From Bacteroides sp. (GTDB taxonomy: Bacteria; Bacteroidota; Bacteroidia; Bacteroidales; Muribaculaceae), in NCBI GenBank assembly GCA_014801225.1, contig JAAVEO010000038.1, positions 1 to 64,000 of the forward strand: 64,000 nt of DNA, given 5' to 3'. Shown one piece after another: positions 53,641 to 63,030 of the stretch. Position 1 is the first letter of the stretch; each line of letters begins with the position of its first letter. A program made the position numbers and the translations under genes. Under the pieces are notes generated by a model, which saw only the letters and a program-made list of their open reading frames with translations, did no database searches and was not told where the DNA came from.

Positions 53641-54498
53641 ATGTTGATAATTAGAACCATAGCCGAGCTCGATTCTTACGTCGACTCGCTCAAGGCCAAC
53701 AACCGCTCTATAGGCCTCGTGCCTACAATGGGAGCGCTGCATGCCGGTCATCTATCGCTCGTGCAGCGTGCGGTGGCTGATAATGACGATGTGATCGTGA
53801 GTCTCTTCGTCAATCCCGTGCAATTCAATAATCCCGATGATCTCGCCACTTATCCCCGTAAGGAGGAAGATGATTTCCGTATGCTCGCTGAAGCCGGTGT
53901 GGTAGCCGTTTTCGCCCCTTCTGTTGAGGAGATTTTCCCCGACGGACCCGAAAATACGGATCGTAAACAGTTTGATCTCGGGTCGGTGGCGGAGGTGATG
54001 GAGGGCGCGATGCGTCCCGGTCATTTCCAGGGGGTCGCCTATATCGTCGACCGTCTTTTCCGCCTCTGCCGTCCAAAGCGCGCCTATTTCGGTGAAAAGG
54101 ATTTTCAGCAGATTGCAGTGATCTCCCGTATGGTGGAGACCGAGCATCTCGATGTGGAGATCATCCCTTGTCCCATCAAGCGGGCCGACGATGGTCTCGC
54201 ACTCTCTTCCCGCAATGCGCTCCTCACTCCCGAGCAGCGCTCCATAGCTCCCGAGATTCATAAGGCTCTCGCCGATAGCGTGGCCTATTCCCGTGATCAT
54301 TCCGTAAGAGCAACCCATGATTCTGTAGTGGAGCGCCTTGACGCTATCCCCGGCCTCAAAGTGGAATACTTTGAAATAGTGGATGCCCGCACTCTTCTCC
54401 CTGTGGAAGAATGGGAGGAGTCGCCCCGTATACAGGGTTGCATCACAGTCTACTGCGGTAAAGTACGCCTCATCGACAATATCTCCTATCGCCCGTAA
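53641..54498 (+). CDS. panC: pantothenate synthetase
   Basis: A 285-aa enzyme that joins pantoate and beta-alanine with ATP. Motifs: VPTMGALHAGHLSLVQRA with the nucleotidyl-transferase HxGH, SLFVNPVQFNNPDDLATYPR, YFGEKDFQQIAVI, and DGLALSSRNALL (KMSKS-like). Full length. First gene of panC-panD, which supply the last and the beta-alanine step of pantothenate synthesis. Confidence 0.97.
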   Translation: MLIIRTIAELDSYVDSLKANNRSIGLVPTMGALHAGHLSLVQRAVADNDDVIVSLFVNPVQFNNPDDLATYPRKEEDDFRMLAEAGVVAVFAPSVEEIFPDGPENTDRKQFDLGSVAEVMEGAMRPGHFQGVAYIVDRLFRLCRPKRAYFGEKDFQQIAVISRMVETEHLDVEIIPCPIKRADDGLALSSRNALLTPEQRSIAPEIHKALADSVAYSRDHSVRATHDSVVERLDAIPGLKVEYFEIVDARTLLPVEEWEESPRIQGCITVYCGKVRLIDNISYRP

Positions 54499-54517
54499 TA
54501 AATAAAATCACACCATC

Positions 54518-54865
54518 ATGCTTATAGAAATGATGAAATCGAAGATTCACCGTGTCACAGTCACTCAGGCGAATCTCAATTATATAGGCAGCATCACCAT
54601 CGACTCTCTTCTGCTTAAAGCCGCCGGTATCCTCGAAGGTCAGAGAGTATGGATCGTCAATAATAACAATGGCGAGCGCTTTGACACTTATGTCATTGCC
54701 GGCGAGGAAGGTAGCGGAGTGATTTGCCTCAATGGCGCCGCGGCCCGTAAAGCTCAACCCGGCGATATCGTGATTATCATGACCTATGCTCTAATGACCC
54801 CGGAAGAGGCCGAGAGCTTCAAACCGGTTGTGATTTTCCCCGACACTGCCACTAATAGACTTTGA
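54518..54865 (+). CDS. panD: aspartate 1-decarboxylase precursor
   Basis: A 115-aa protein starting [20 protein letters not shown]. The self-cleavage site is G24-S25 in NYIGSITID, at the same position as in E. coli PanD, which yields the pyruvoyl cofactor. It makes beta-alanine for PanC, 19 bp downstream of panC in the same operon. Confidence 0.97.
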   Translation: MLIEMMKSKIHRVTVTQANLNYIGSITIDSLLLKAAGILEGQRVWIVNNNNGERFDTYVIAGEEGSGVICLNGAAARKAQPGDIVIIMTYALMTPEEAESFKPVVIFPDTATNRL

Positions 54866-54888
54866 TTCAAAACTATAATTAAGATAAG

Positions 54889-56244
54889 ATGTTCAACAGC
54901 CTTTCCGAAAACCTCGAGAAATCCTTCAAAAAACTGAAGGGCGAGGGAAAGATCACCGAGATTAATATTGCCGAGACTATGAAGGAGGTGCGCCGTTCGC
55001 TCGTTGCGGCCGACGTCAACTTCAAAGTGGCCAAGACTTTTACAGATACTGTCAAGCAGAAGGCTCTCGGCCAGAATGTAATCACTTCCCTCAAGCCCCG
55101 TGAGTTGATGGTGCGTATCGTACATGACGAGCTTACCGAACTTATGGGCGGTGAGGAAGCTCCACTCAACCTTTCAGGCAATCCCAGTGTCATCCTTATG
55201 TCGGGTCTGCAGGGTTCCGGTAAGACTACATTTACCGGCAAACTTGCCCGAAAGCTCCGTTCCGCAAAGGGTAAGCGTCCTCTGCTTATCGCAGCCGATA
55301 CCCGTCGTGACGCGGCTCGCGAGCAGCTCCGGATTCTTGCCGAGGGTATCAATGTGCCGGTCTATACAGAGGAGGATACTACCGATCCCGTTCAGATCGC
55401 TCTCAACGGTATAGCACATGCGAAGGCCAACCGTTATGATGTGGTAATCGTCGATACGGCCGGTCGTCTCGCTGTCGATGAGGAGATGATGGATGAGATC
55501 GAACGTATCAAGAATGCCATTCATCCTCAGGAGACTCTATTCGTGGTGGACTCCATGACCGGTAATGATGCCGTGAATACCGCCAAGGCCTTCAACGACC
55601 GTATCGACTTCGATGGCGTTATCCTCACCAAGCTCGATGGTGATGCACGTGGCGGCGCCGCCCTCACAATCCGTACCGTCGTAAAGAAACCGATTAAATA
55701 TATCGGCACCGGCGAGAAAATGGAGGATATCCAGGAATTCAATCCGGAAGGTATGGCGTCCCGTATCCTCGGAATGGGTGATATCGTGGAGCTCGCCAAG
55801 CGTGCACAGGAGATATATGATGAGAAGGAGGCTCAGAAGATGGCCGAGAAGATCAAGAAGAATAAATTTGACTTCGAGGACTTTCTGAAGCAGGTACATC
55901 AGATCAAGAAGATGGGTAACATCAAGGATCTTGCCATGATGATTCCGGGCGTGGGCAAAGCAATCAAGGATATCGATATCGACGACAATGCCTTCAAGGG
56001 TATTGAAGCTATCATCTATTCCATGACTCCTGATGAGCGTCATAATCCCGAGATTATCCGTGGCTCTCGCCGCGACCGTATCGCCAAAGGTTCCGGCACT
56101 ACCCGTCAGGAAGTGGACCGTCTTCTCAAGCAGTTTGAGCAGACCCGCAAGATGATGCGGATGGTGACAAATGTTAAGAATCCCATGAAGATGATGTCGC
56201 AGATGCGCCAGGCCCAGAAAGGTCAGGGCATGCCGCGTAGATGA
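54889..56244 (+). CDS. ffh: signal recognition particle protein Ffh
   Basis: A 451-aa protein with the N domain, the GTPase G domain (GLQGSGKTTFTGKLA, RRDAAREQLRILA, DTAGRLAVDEEMM, TKLDGDARGGAA) and a methionine-rich M domain (MRMVTNVKNPMKMMSQM, QKGQGMPRR). Together with SRP RNA it targets nascent membrane proteins to FtsY. It follows panD by 23 bp. Confidence 0.97.
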   Translation: MFNSLSENLEKSFKKLKGEGKITEINIAETMKEVRRSLVAADVNFKVAKTFTDTVKQKALGQNVITSLKPRELMVRIVHDELTELMGGEEAPLNLSGNPSVILMSGLQGSGKTTFTGKLARKLRSAKGKRPLLIAADTRRDAAREQLRILAEGINVPVYTEEDTTDPVQIALNGIAHAKANRYDVVIVDTAGRLAVDEEMMDEIERIKNAIHPQETLFVVDSMTGNDAVNTAKAFNDRIDFDGVILTKLDGDARGGAALTIRTVVKKPIKYIGTGEKMEDIQEFNPEGMASRILGMGDIVELAKRAQEIYDEKEAQKMAEKIKKNKFDFEDFLKQVHQIKKMGNIKDLAMMIPGVGKAIKDIDIDDNAFKGIEAIIYSMTPDERHNPEIIRGSRRDRIAKGSGTTRQEVDRLLKQFEQTRKMMRMVTNVKNPMKMMSQMRQAQKGQGMPRR

Positions 56245-56254
56245 TATCTCACTG

Positions 56255-58105
56255 ATGAAAGATATAGTGATGTTTATAAGGCGCTTCACGGCGCCTTATA
56301 AATGGAATCTTGTATGGAGCGTGGTCCTAAATCTTCTGACCGCGCTCCTTACGGTATTTTCATACGCCTTCATAATCCCTATCCTTCAGATGCTTTTCGG
56401 CATCAGTGAGCAGAAAAGCTACGAGTTCATGCCGCTCGGTTCCGCTTCGCTTGATAAGGTGGTGGTGAATGATTTCTATTATCTGATAGGAAAGGTGGTA
56501 GGAAGCAATGGCCCCGTAAAGGCTCTCGGCCTTTTGGCCGGAGTGCTTGTGGCAATGACGCTGTTAAAAGTCCTTTCCGCTTTCTTCTCGGAGTATTTTA
56601 CGATTGGCTTGCGCAATGGTGTGGTACGCGATATGCGCAACACTCTCTACGATAAGATACTCTCCCTCCCCATAGGATTCTTCACCGGCGAACGCAAGGG
56701 TGATATAATAGCGCGTATCTCCGGCGACGTTACTGAGGTGGATGCTTCCGTGGTGCAGAGTATCTATGCCCTTATCAAGCATCCGATAGCTATCGTCATC
56801 TATCTTACGATGATGTTGATGGTGAGTTGGCAGCTTACGGTGTTTGTCCTACTTCTCCTTCCGGTAATAGGGGGGCTTATGGGGCTTATCGGTCGTAAGC
56901 TCAAAGCGCAGTCGCATAAGGCTCAGGAGCTTTGGAGTCTTATTCTCTCTACAGTCGACGAGACTCTCGGCGGTCTGCGTATCATCAAGGCTTTCAATGC
57001 CGAGGGACTTATGAGACGTCGGTTCGGGAAAGAGACGGATGACTATTATCGTCAGATGAATCTCATTAGCCGGCGCTATGCCCTGGCTCATCCTATGAGT
57101 GAATTTCTCGGCACAGTGGCCATCGCCCTTGTGCTTTGGTTCGGGGGAATGTTGATTCTCTCCAAGGATTCCTCTATGGATGCCGCGAGCTTTATCTATT
57201 ATATCGGTATATTCTACAGCATCATAAATCCCGCCAAAGAACTTGCCAAGACGAGTTATGCCGTGAGTAAAGGTATGGCTTCGCTCGAACGTATCGATGT
57301 CATTCTCAATGCCGAGAATCCCATCAAGGAGGGCTCCGGCAGTCTGACGCCCGGTGAAGAGTCGCAGCCCGCCTCGATCTCGTTCAAGGGTGTGGATTTC
57401 AGCTACGATGAAGGGAGAAAGGTGCTTTCCGATATCAATCTCGATGTGAAGGCCGGACAGACAGTGGCGATTGTGGGACAATCCGGATCGGGAAAATCTA
57501 CTCTTGTCGACCTTATCCCGCGTTTCTGGGATACGGAAAGGGGAGAGGTGCTGGTCAATGGTCGTGATGTGCGTTCCTATCGTATTGCCGACCTTCGCTC
57601 GCTTATGGGTAATGTGAATCAGGAGGCTATTCTATTCAACGACACCTTCTTCAACAATATCGCTTTCGGAGTGGAGGGTGCTACCCGCGAAGAGGTGGAA
57701 GCCGCCGCTAAGATCGCCAACGCTCATGATTTCATTATGGCTACTCCGGATGGATATGACACACTTGTGGGCGACCGCGGATGTCGTCTCTCGGGTGGCC
57801 AACGTCAGAGGGTGAGTATTGCACGGGCTATTCTCAAGAATCCTCCGGTACTGATTCTTGATGAGGCCACTTCCGCGCTCGACACTGAGAGCGAACGTCT
57901 CGTGCAGCAGGCTCTCGAGCATCTGATGAAGGAGCGTACCACAGTTGTCATTGCCCATAGACTCTCCACTATCTCCAACGCTGATCTTATCTGCGTGATG
58001 TATGAAGGAAGGATTGTGGAACGTGGCACTCATGATGAGCTTATGGCTCTTGACGGCCACTATCGCCGATTGGTGGACATGCAGCAATTGGCCTCCTCGA
58101 AGTAA
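56255..58105 (+). CDS. MsbA-like ABC exporter
   Basis: A 616-aa half-transporter: six transmembrane helices in residues 20-330 and one nucleotide-binding domain. Walker A is IVGQSGSGKSTLV, signature LSGGQRQRVSIARAI, Walker B PVLILDEATSALD. It is similar to lipid A or drug exporters of the MsbA type. It starts 10 bp after ffh, so it is expressed together with the targeting gene. The substrate is not determinable. Confidence 0.9.
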   Translation: MKDIVMFIRRFTAPYKWNLVWSVVLNLLTALLTVFSYAFIIPILQMLFGISEQKSYEFMPLGSASLDKVVVNDFYYLIGKVVGSNGPVKALGLLAGVLVAMTLLKVLSAFFSEYFTIGLRNGVVRDMRNTLYDKILSLPIGFFTGERKGDIIARISGDVTEVDASVVQSIYALIKHPIAIVIYLTMMLMVSWQLTVFVLLLLPVIGGLMGLIGRKLKAQSHKAQELWSLILSTVDETLGGLRIIKAFNAEGLMRRRFGKETDDYYRQMNLISRRYALAHPMSEFLGTVAIALVLWFGGMLILSKDSSMDAASFIYYIGIFYSIINPAKELAKTSYAVSKGMASLERIDVILNAENPIKEGSGSLTPGEESQPASISFKGVDFSYDEGRKVLSDINLDVKAGQTVAIVGQSGSGKSTLVDLIPRFWDTERGEVLVNGRDVRSYRIADLRSLMGNVNQEAILFNDTFFNNIAFGVEGATREEVEAAAKIANAHDFIMATPDGYDTLVGDRGCRLSGGQRQRVSIARAILKNPPVLILDEATSALDTESERLVQQALEHLMKERTTVVIAHRLSTISNADLICVMYEGRIVERGTHDELMALDGHYRRLVDMQQLASSK

Positions 58106-58128
58106 ACTTTGATACATACCTCTTTTTT

Positions 58129-58184
58129 AGCTGTCGGCAGGTTGGGAAAATTTCATGATTTTCCTCCTGTTGACAGCTTTTTTA
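58129..58184 (+). terminator. terminator of the pan-ffh-exporter operon
   Basis: AGCTGTC (58129-58135) pairs with GACAGCT (58172-58178), with further pairing CAGG/CCTG inside and TTTTT after. Confidence 0.8.
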
Positions 58185-58192
58185 TTCCACTT

Positions 58193-58224
58193 TTGTGCTC
58201 TTTGGGAAATTTTTTGTAATTTTG
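58193..58224 (+). promoter_or_regulatory. promoter of the dispanin-steroid gene run
   Basis: TTG at 58193-58195, 21-bp spacer, TAATTTTG at 58217-58224. The start codon is at 58283. Confidence 0.65.
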
Positions 58225-58282
58225 AACCGAAGTAAGACCCCATCTCACAAGAAATATTAGCTGTGGGGTCGGATACAAGATT

Positions 58283-59383
58283 ATGAAAAGAATAGCTGTT
58301 TTTGCCTCCGGAGAGGGACGTGCGGCAGTTGCGCTCGCTTCTCTATTCAATGAAGGCAACCGCATAAAAGTGGTTCTCGCGATTTCCGACCGCGAGAATT
58401 CTCCCATGCTCGAGGCTATGCAGGAGCTTGGTGTGGAGACATTGTATGTGCCTCGTGAGAAATGGACTTCCTCCCCTGAGGAAATATTGGATCTCCTTCA
58501 TAGTGCCGAGATTGATATTCTTGTGGCGGATGGCCTTGGGTCTTTGATTCCCGCCCCGATTTTCGAGGCGTATAGAGGTGCCATTCTTGCCATATTCCCC
58601 TCTCTTACTCCTTCCGATTCTGTAGGAGCCGTAGATTCTCTTGCTGTGCAGAAGGAGGTCATTGCGGCAGATGATGCCTTGGCGGGAGCGGTTGTATGCC
58701 GTTCGGAAGATACTGATGGCACAGGCACCATTATACTTCAAGAGACATGCGATGCCGGCGTAGATCCGGAAACTCTTGCGGAGAGAGTCGCGGAGATTGA
58801 GCGTAACCTTCTCCCCCGTGCTGTATTCGCACATATCCGGGATATGGAAACTTCCGACTCTGACGTTGTTGTGACGGATGTTTCTGATGTGACGGTAAAG
58901 CAGGAGGCTCATGTAGAACGTGATATCCCCATTGACGGCGAAGATGAAGAGAAGAAAGATGTCTCTATCGAGGAGCAATGGGCCGATACTCTCGGTATCC
59001 CGTATAATCCATCGGAGATAAAGGCAGTGCCCCCTCCCGTGCCGGGATACGCTTCTTCCGGGCCACACTCCTCTAATCCGTATGCCGGTATCGGAAATGC
59101 TCCGCAGTCCGCCTATACTCCGCAATCAGAGATTCCCGGAAGCGAGCTTCCTCCCATGCCGAAGAATTATCTTGTATGGTCGGTGCTATGCACTGTCTTA
59201 TGTTGTTTCATACCGGGTATTGTGGCCATCATCTATTCATCTCAAGTCTCCTCCCGTTATTATGCTCATGATTATGAAGGGGCGAAGCGCTCATCGGAGA
59301 AGGCTGAGATATGGATTATAGTCTCCTTCGTGCTCGGACTCGTCTGCTCCACATTCTACCTCCCTCTGATGCTTATATCATGA
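58283..59383 (+). CDS. PurN-like pseudoenzyme fused to a CD225/dispanin membrane domain
   Basis: A 366-aa fusion. Residues 1-185 have the fold of glycinamide ribonucleotide formyltransferase (RIAVFASGEGRAAVALASLF, VLAISDRENSPMLEAMQELG). However, the catalytic region that reads ILNIHPSLLP in PurN is ILAIFPSLTP here, so both catalytic Asn and His are lost. A disordered Pro-rich linker (about 240-295) follows. The C terminus (KNYLVWSVLCTVLCCFIPGIVAIIYSSQV, DYEGAKRSSEKAEIWIIVSF) is a CD225/dispanin domain with two membrane helices. It heads a gene run that includes a steroid reductase. Function unknown. Confidence 0.82.
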   Translation: MKRIAVFASGEGRAAVALASLFNEGNRIKVVLAISDRENSPMLEAMQELGVETLYVPREKWTSSPEEILDLLHSAEIDILVADGLGSLIPAPIFEAYRGAILAIFPSLTPSDSVGAVDSLAVQKEVIAADDALAGAVVCRSEDTDGTGTIILQETCDAGVDPETLAERVAEIERNLLPRAVFAHIRDMETSDSDVVVTDVSDVTVKQEAHVERDIPIDGEDEEKKDVSIEEQWADTLGIPYNPSEIKAVPPPVPGYASSGPHSSNPYAGIGNAPQSAYTPQSEIPGSELPPMPKNYLVWSVLCTVLCCFIPGIVAIIYSSQVSSRYYAHDYEGAKRSSEKAEIWIIVSFVLGLVCSTFYLPLMLIS

Positions 59384-60153
59384 TGTTCTCGCCTGATTTC
59401 TATTACACAGTGCTTATCGTGATGACGGTGTTGGCAGTAATCGTGTTCATCTTGCTTCATTTCGTCACCGCCGGATATGGCATGATGCGTTCCGGAAAAT
59501 GGGGTGTGGCAATATCCAACCGTATCGGATGGATACTTATGGAAGCCCCGGTATTCTTCGCCATGCTCGCCCTTTGGTGGTGCAGCTCCCGGGCTACGCA
59601 GGTTGCTCCGATAGTGATGGCCTCTCTTTTCCTGCTTCATTATTTTCAGCGTTCCTTTGTTTTCCCCTTTCTGCTTAAGGGGAAAGGGAAGATGCCGGTT
59701 TCGATTGTGGCGATGGGAATCACGTTCAATCTTATCAATGCCTATATGCTCGGAGGATGGATTTTCTATGTCTCGCCCGAGGATACATATCCCGTCTCAT
59801 GGTTATGGTCGCCTCAGTTTATAATAGGCACAGTCATGTTCTTCTTCGGGATGGGCGTGAATATTCAGAGCGATCATATCGTGCGTTCGCTCCGTCGTCC
59901 CGGCGACACTCGCCATTATATTCCCAAAGGGGGAATGTATCGCTACGTCACATCCGCCAATTATCTCGGGGAATTTATCGAATGGACCGGATTCGCAATC
60001 CTCACTTGGTCGTGGGCCGGAGCCGTATTCGCTCTCTGGACCTTCGCCAACCTTGCTCCGCGAGCCCGAAGCATACATAAAAGATATCTTCAGGAGTTCG
60101 GCAATGAATATGTTGCCCTTCATCGTAAATATATATTACCTTTCATATACTGA
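59380..60153 (+). CDS. steroid 5-alpha-reductase family membrane enzyme
   Basis: A 257-aa protein with about six hydrophobic helices. Two motifs match the catalytic residues known in human SRD5A2: E55 in WILMEAPVFF (E57 there, in LQELPS) and Y88 in LLHYFQRSF (Y91 there, in LHYFHRT). The C terminus NIQSDHIVRSL, YIPKGGMYRYVTSANYLGE and NLAPRARSIHKRYLQEFG carries the NADPH-site residues of the family. It reduces the delta-4 double bond of 3-oxo steroids. The start at 59380 overlaps the previous stop by four bases (ATGA). It begins a gene group with three other oxidoreductases. Confidence 0.88.
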   Translation: MMFSPDFYYTVLIVMTVLAVIVFILLHFVTAGYGMMRSGKWGVAISNRIGWILMEAPVFFAMLALWWCSSRATQVAPIVMASLFLLHYFQRSFVFPFLLKGKGKMPVSIVAMGITFNLINAYMLGGWIFYVSPEDTYPVSWLWSPQFIIGTVMFFFGMGVNIQSDHIVRSLRRPGDTRHYIPKGGMYRYVTSANYLGEFIEWTGFAILTWSWAGAVFALWTFANLAPRARSIHKRYLQEFGNEYVALHRKYILPFIY

Positions 60154-60159
60154 CACCAC

Positions 60160-61389
60160 ATGAAACTCTTTACCCCGGGATGGATAGGTCCGGTGGAATT
60201 ACGCAATCGTACTATCCGTTCAGCAGCCTTCGAGGGTATGGGAAAGGACAATGGGCCCACTCCCATGCTCCGTGCCTATCATCGTTCTGTAGCCGAGGGC
60301 GGAGTGGGCATGACCACTCTTGCCTATGCCGGAATATGCCGTTCGGCTCTGAGTTTCGACACCCAGCTTTGGCTAAGGCCCGAGATTGTACCCTCTCTCA
60401 GGGAAATCACGGATGATATCCATGCAGCCGGGGCAAAAGCCTCCATTCAGATAGGCCACTGCGGCAATATGACTCATATAGCCACGGCAGGTGGTATTCC
60501 CGTAGGTGCTTCTTCCGGATTCAATCTATATTCTCCCACTATCGTCAGAGGGCTTCGTAAGGATGAACTCAAAGATCTCGCACGATGTTTCGGCGATGCT
60601 GTTCGTACGGCCCGTGATGCCGGTTTCGATTGTGTGGAGGTCCATGCCGGTCATGGTTATCTCATCTCGCAGTTCCTTTCGCCCTATACTAATCATCGTC
60701 GTGACGAATATGGCGGCGACCTTGATTCCCGTATGCGTTTCATGCGGGAATGTATGGAGGAAGTGATGAAAGCGGCCGGCTCCGATATGGGTGTACTGGT
60801 GAAGACCAATATGCGCGATGGTTTCAAAGGAGGGCTTGAATTGGAGCAGTGTCTTCGAGTGGCCCGCGAACTTGAGAATCTCGGAGCGCATGCCTTGGTG
60901 CTTTCCGGAGGTTTCGTGAGCAAAGCGCCGATGTATGTGATGCGCGGAGAGATGCCCATCTATTCCATGACGTACTACATGAAGCAGTGGTGGCTTAAGT
61001 ATGGAGTACGTATGTTTGGCAAGATGATGATTCCCGAAGCACCGTTCAAGGAGTTGTATTTTCTTGAAGACGCCAAGGAATTTCGCCGTGAACTCAAGTT
61101 GCCGCTCGTCTATGTGGGAGGAGTGGTAAGTCGCGATGGTGCCGAAAAGGTGCTCGATGATGAAGGATTCGATTTTATCCAGATGGGCAGGGCTCTCCTC
61201 AACGAGCCGGATTTCGTCAACCGTATGCGAGACGTTGAACACCACCGTTGTGGTTGCGACCATGTGAATTATTGCATTGCCCGGATGTATTCTCGGGAGA
61301 TGGCTTGTCATAAACATCTTGATAATCTTCCTCCGCGTATTTGCAAGGAGATCGAGAAAATAAAGAAGAGAAATGTTTCGCAAAAGTAG
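60160..61389 (+). CDS. old-yellow-enzyme family NADH:flavin oxidoreductase
   Basis: A 409-aa protein with one FMN TIM barrel. Visible are RNRTIRSAAFEGMGKDNG at the start, QIGHCGNMTH, EVHAGHGYLISQFLSPYTN with HxGH, RRDEYGG-DLDSRMRF, and GGVVSRDGAEKVLDDEGFDFIQMGRALL. The end has a cysteine cluster CGCDHVNYC plus a later Cys (MACHKHL), as in the Fe-S enzymes BaiCD and 2,4-dienoyl-CoA reductase. The second FAD/NAD domain of those enzymes is missing. In steroid clusters such enzymes act as ene-reductases. Substrate inferred from neighbours. Confidence 0.87.
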   Translation: MKLFTPGWIGPVELRNRTIRSAAFEGMGKDNGPTPMLRAYHRSVAEGGVGMTTLAYAGICRSALSFDTQLWLRPEIVPSLREITDDIHAAGAKASIQIGHCGNMTHIATAGGIPVGASSGFNLYSPTIVRGLRKDELKDLARCFGDAVRTARDAGFDCVEVHAGHGYLISQFLSPYTNHRRDEYGGDLDSRMRFMRECMEEVMKAAGSDMGVLVKTNMRDGFKGGLELEQCLRVARELENLGAHALVLSGGFVSKAPMYVMRGEMPIYSMTYYMKQWWLKYGVRMFGKMMIPEAPFKELYFLEDAKEFRRELKLPLVYVGGVVSRDGAEKVLDDEGFDFIQMGRALLNEPDFVNRMRDVEHHRCGCDHVNYCIARMYSREMACHKHLDNLPPRICKEIEKIKKRNVSQK

Positions 61390-62182
61390 TATAGCCGGTC
61401 TGACAGCTGTTGTCACCGGTGCCTCCGGTGGTATCGGACTTCAGTTCTGTCGCGAGCTTGCCCGCCGTGGTTGCGACCTTGTCATGATCAGCAATCAGGA
61501 TTTGGAGCTTATGGAGTGTGCAGAGGCAATTCGCAAGGAATATGCAGTACGCACATATCCTCTTGCCGTCGACCTCACGGAACCCAATGTGGCGCGTGCC
61601 ATTGATTCCTGGCTGGATTCTCATGATATCGACCCCTCTATTCTTATCAATAATGCCGGGATTTTCTCCTTTATGCCGGTGATAGAGACTTCGGCCGAGA
61701 AGATGAATAGCTTTATCAATCTCCATGTAGGGGCTGTGGCAAATCTATCACGCCGCTTCGCACATCGCTTCAAACGTCGCGGCAAGGGTTGGATTCTGAA
61801 TATGTCGTCAATGTCATGCTGGATGCCTATGCCGGGCATTGCCCTCTATTCCTCCACAAAAGCATTCATCCGCACCTTCACTCGTGCGTTGCATTATGAG
61901 ATGCGTGATTATGGAGTGAAGGTGATGGTGGCTTGTCCGGGAGGTATATCTACAGATCTTTTCGGCCTTCCCCCCAATCTTATGCAGTTGGCCCTTAAGC
62001 TTCATGCGGTGGAGACTCCCGAGCGATTTGTAAAGAAAGCACTCGATGCCATGCAAAGAGGTAAGAAACAATATATCAACGGATTCATCAATCGTCTTAC
62101 GATTCTTGCCGTAGGTATGGCTCCTACTCCGGTGAGGATGCTTGTTAAACGCCGGATGCTCGATAAGAAAATCAGACGATGA
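61373..62182 (+). CDS. short-chain dehydrogenase/reductase, first of two
   Basis: A 269-aa classical SDR. The cofactor motif is TGASGGIG (15-22), then ILINNAGIFSF and the Ser-Tyr-Lys site MSSMSCWMPM plus YSSTKAF (Tyr near 159). A basic C-terminal tail (RMLVKRRMLDKKIRR) may contact the membrane. It overlaps the preceding gene by 17 bases and the next by four. Within the steroid-type gene group a hydroxysteroid dehydrogenase role is likely, but position and stereochemistry cannot be told. Confidence 0.85.
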   Translation: MFRKSSIAGLTAVVTGASGGIGLQFCRELARRGCDLVMISNQDLELMECAEAIRKEYAVRTYPLAVDLTEPNVARAIDSWLDSHDIDPSILINNAGIFSFMPVIETSAEKMNSFINLHVGAVANLSRRFAHRFKRRGKGWILNMSSMSCWMPMPGIALYSSTKAFIRTFTRALHYEMRDYGVKVMVACPGGISTDLFGLPPNLMQLALKLHAVETPERFVKKALDAMQRGKKQYINGFINRLTILAVGMAPTPVRMLVKRRMLDKKIRR

Positions 62183-63027
62183 AGAATATCGATTTCTCTT
62201 CTCTCCCTCGCGACTCCAAGGGACAATTCCTCCCTATACTCGTTTCCGGCGCTACAGGCGCTATCGGTAGAGAGATATTCCGTGCGCTTCATGAAGCGGA
62301 GGTGCCCGTGGTGATGGCTTGCCGCTCCTGGAAGAAAGCTGTTGATATGCTTTCAGGCATGAATATACCTGCTGATTCTCCCGGTTGCGAAGATGCCGGC
62401 TTCTTTTCTCTCTTCGGGGATATCTATTTCCTGCCTGTCGATCTTGGAAGCGAGGAATCCGTTCGCACCGCGGCCGCTCTTCTTCCGTCGGATATGAAAT
62501 TGGGAGGATTGGTAAATAATGCGGGGGTGATGAATAGGGAATTTCATATTGGTCCGGATGGACGGGAAGATACCCTTAATGTCAATTATCACAATACGAA
62601 GCTCTTCACTGAATTGCTTTTGCCGCATATCGCGGAGGGTGGGGCCATTGTCTTCACCACTTCCCTCACACGCTATTTGCGCGGTCATCATAATTTCCCC
62701 GAAAGCATTTCCCATGAGCAGTTCGGGCAGCTGAGTACTTACGGACTGTCAAAAAAACTGATAACGGTATATGCCGCCTCTCTCTCCGAACGTTTGAAAC
62801 CGGCGGGAATAAAAGTGAATTGTGCCGATCCCGGCATCGTGGATTCAGGCATGATACGTATGCATCGCTGGTTTGATCCCTTGGCCGATGTTTTCTTTCG
62901 TCCGTTCATTCGGCGTCCTGCAGCCGGAGCGGTTCCGGCGCTTCGGGCATTGGCCGCTACATCCTCCGGCCAGATCTACTGCCGGCGTCTTACTCTTCCG
63001 CTCCCTTCATGGGCCTACGTAAAATGA
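62179..63027 (+). CDS. short-chain dehydrogenase/reductase, second of two (retinol-dehydrogenase-like)
   Basis: A 282-aa SDR with cofactor motif VSGATGAIG (22-30), GLVNNAGVMNREF, active-site Ser in TTSLTRY and Tyr-Lys in YGLSKKL (Tyr near 187), then CADPGIVDSGM. The layout is that of retinol-dehydrogenase-like SDRs that act on lipophilic alcohols. Last gene of the run; it overlaps the previous gene by four bases and ends 3 bp before a convergent gene. Confidence 0.85.
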   Translation: MKNIDFSSLPRDSKGQFLPILVSGATGAIGREIFRALHEAEVPVVMACRSWKKAVDMLSGMNIPADSPGCEDAGFFSLFGDIYFLPVDLGSEESVRTAAALLPSDMKLGGLVNNAGVMNREFHIGPDGREDTLNVNYHNTKLFTELLLPHIAEGGAIVFTTSLTRYLRGHHNFPESISHEQFGQLSTYGLSKKLITVYAASLSERLKPAGIKVNCADPGIVDSGMIRMHRWFDPLADVFFRPFIRRPAAGAVPALRALAATSSGQIYCRRLTLPLPSWAYVK

Positions 63028-63030
63028 TAG

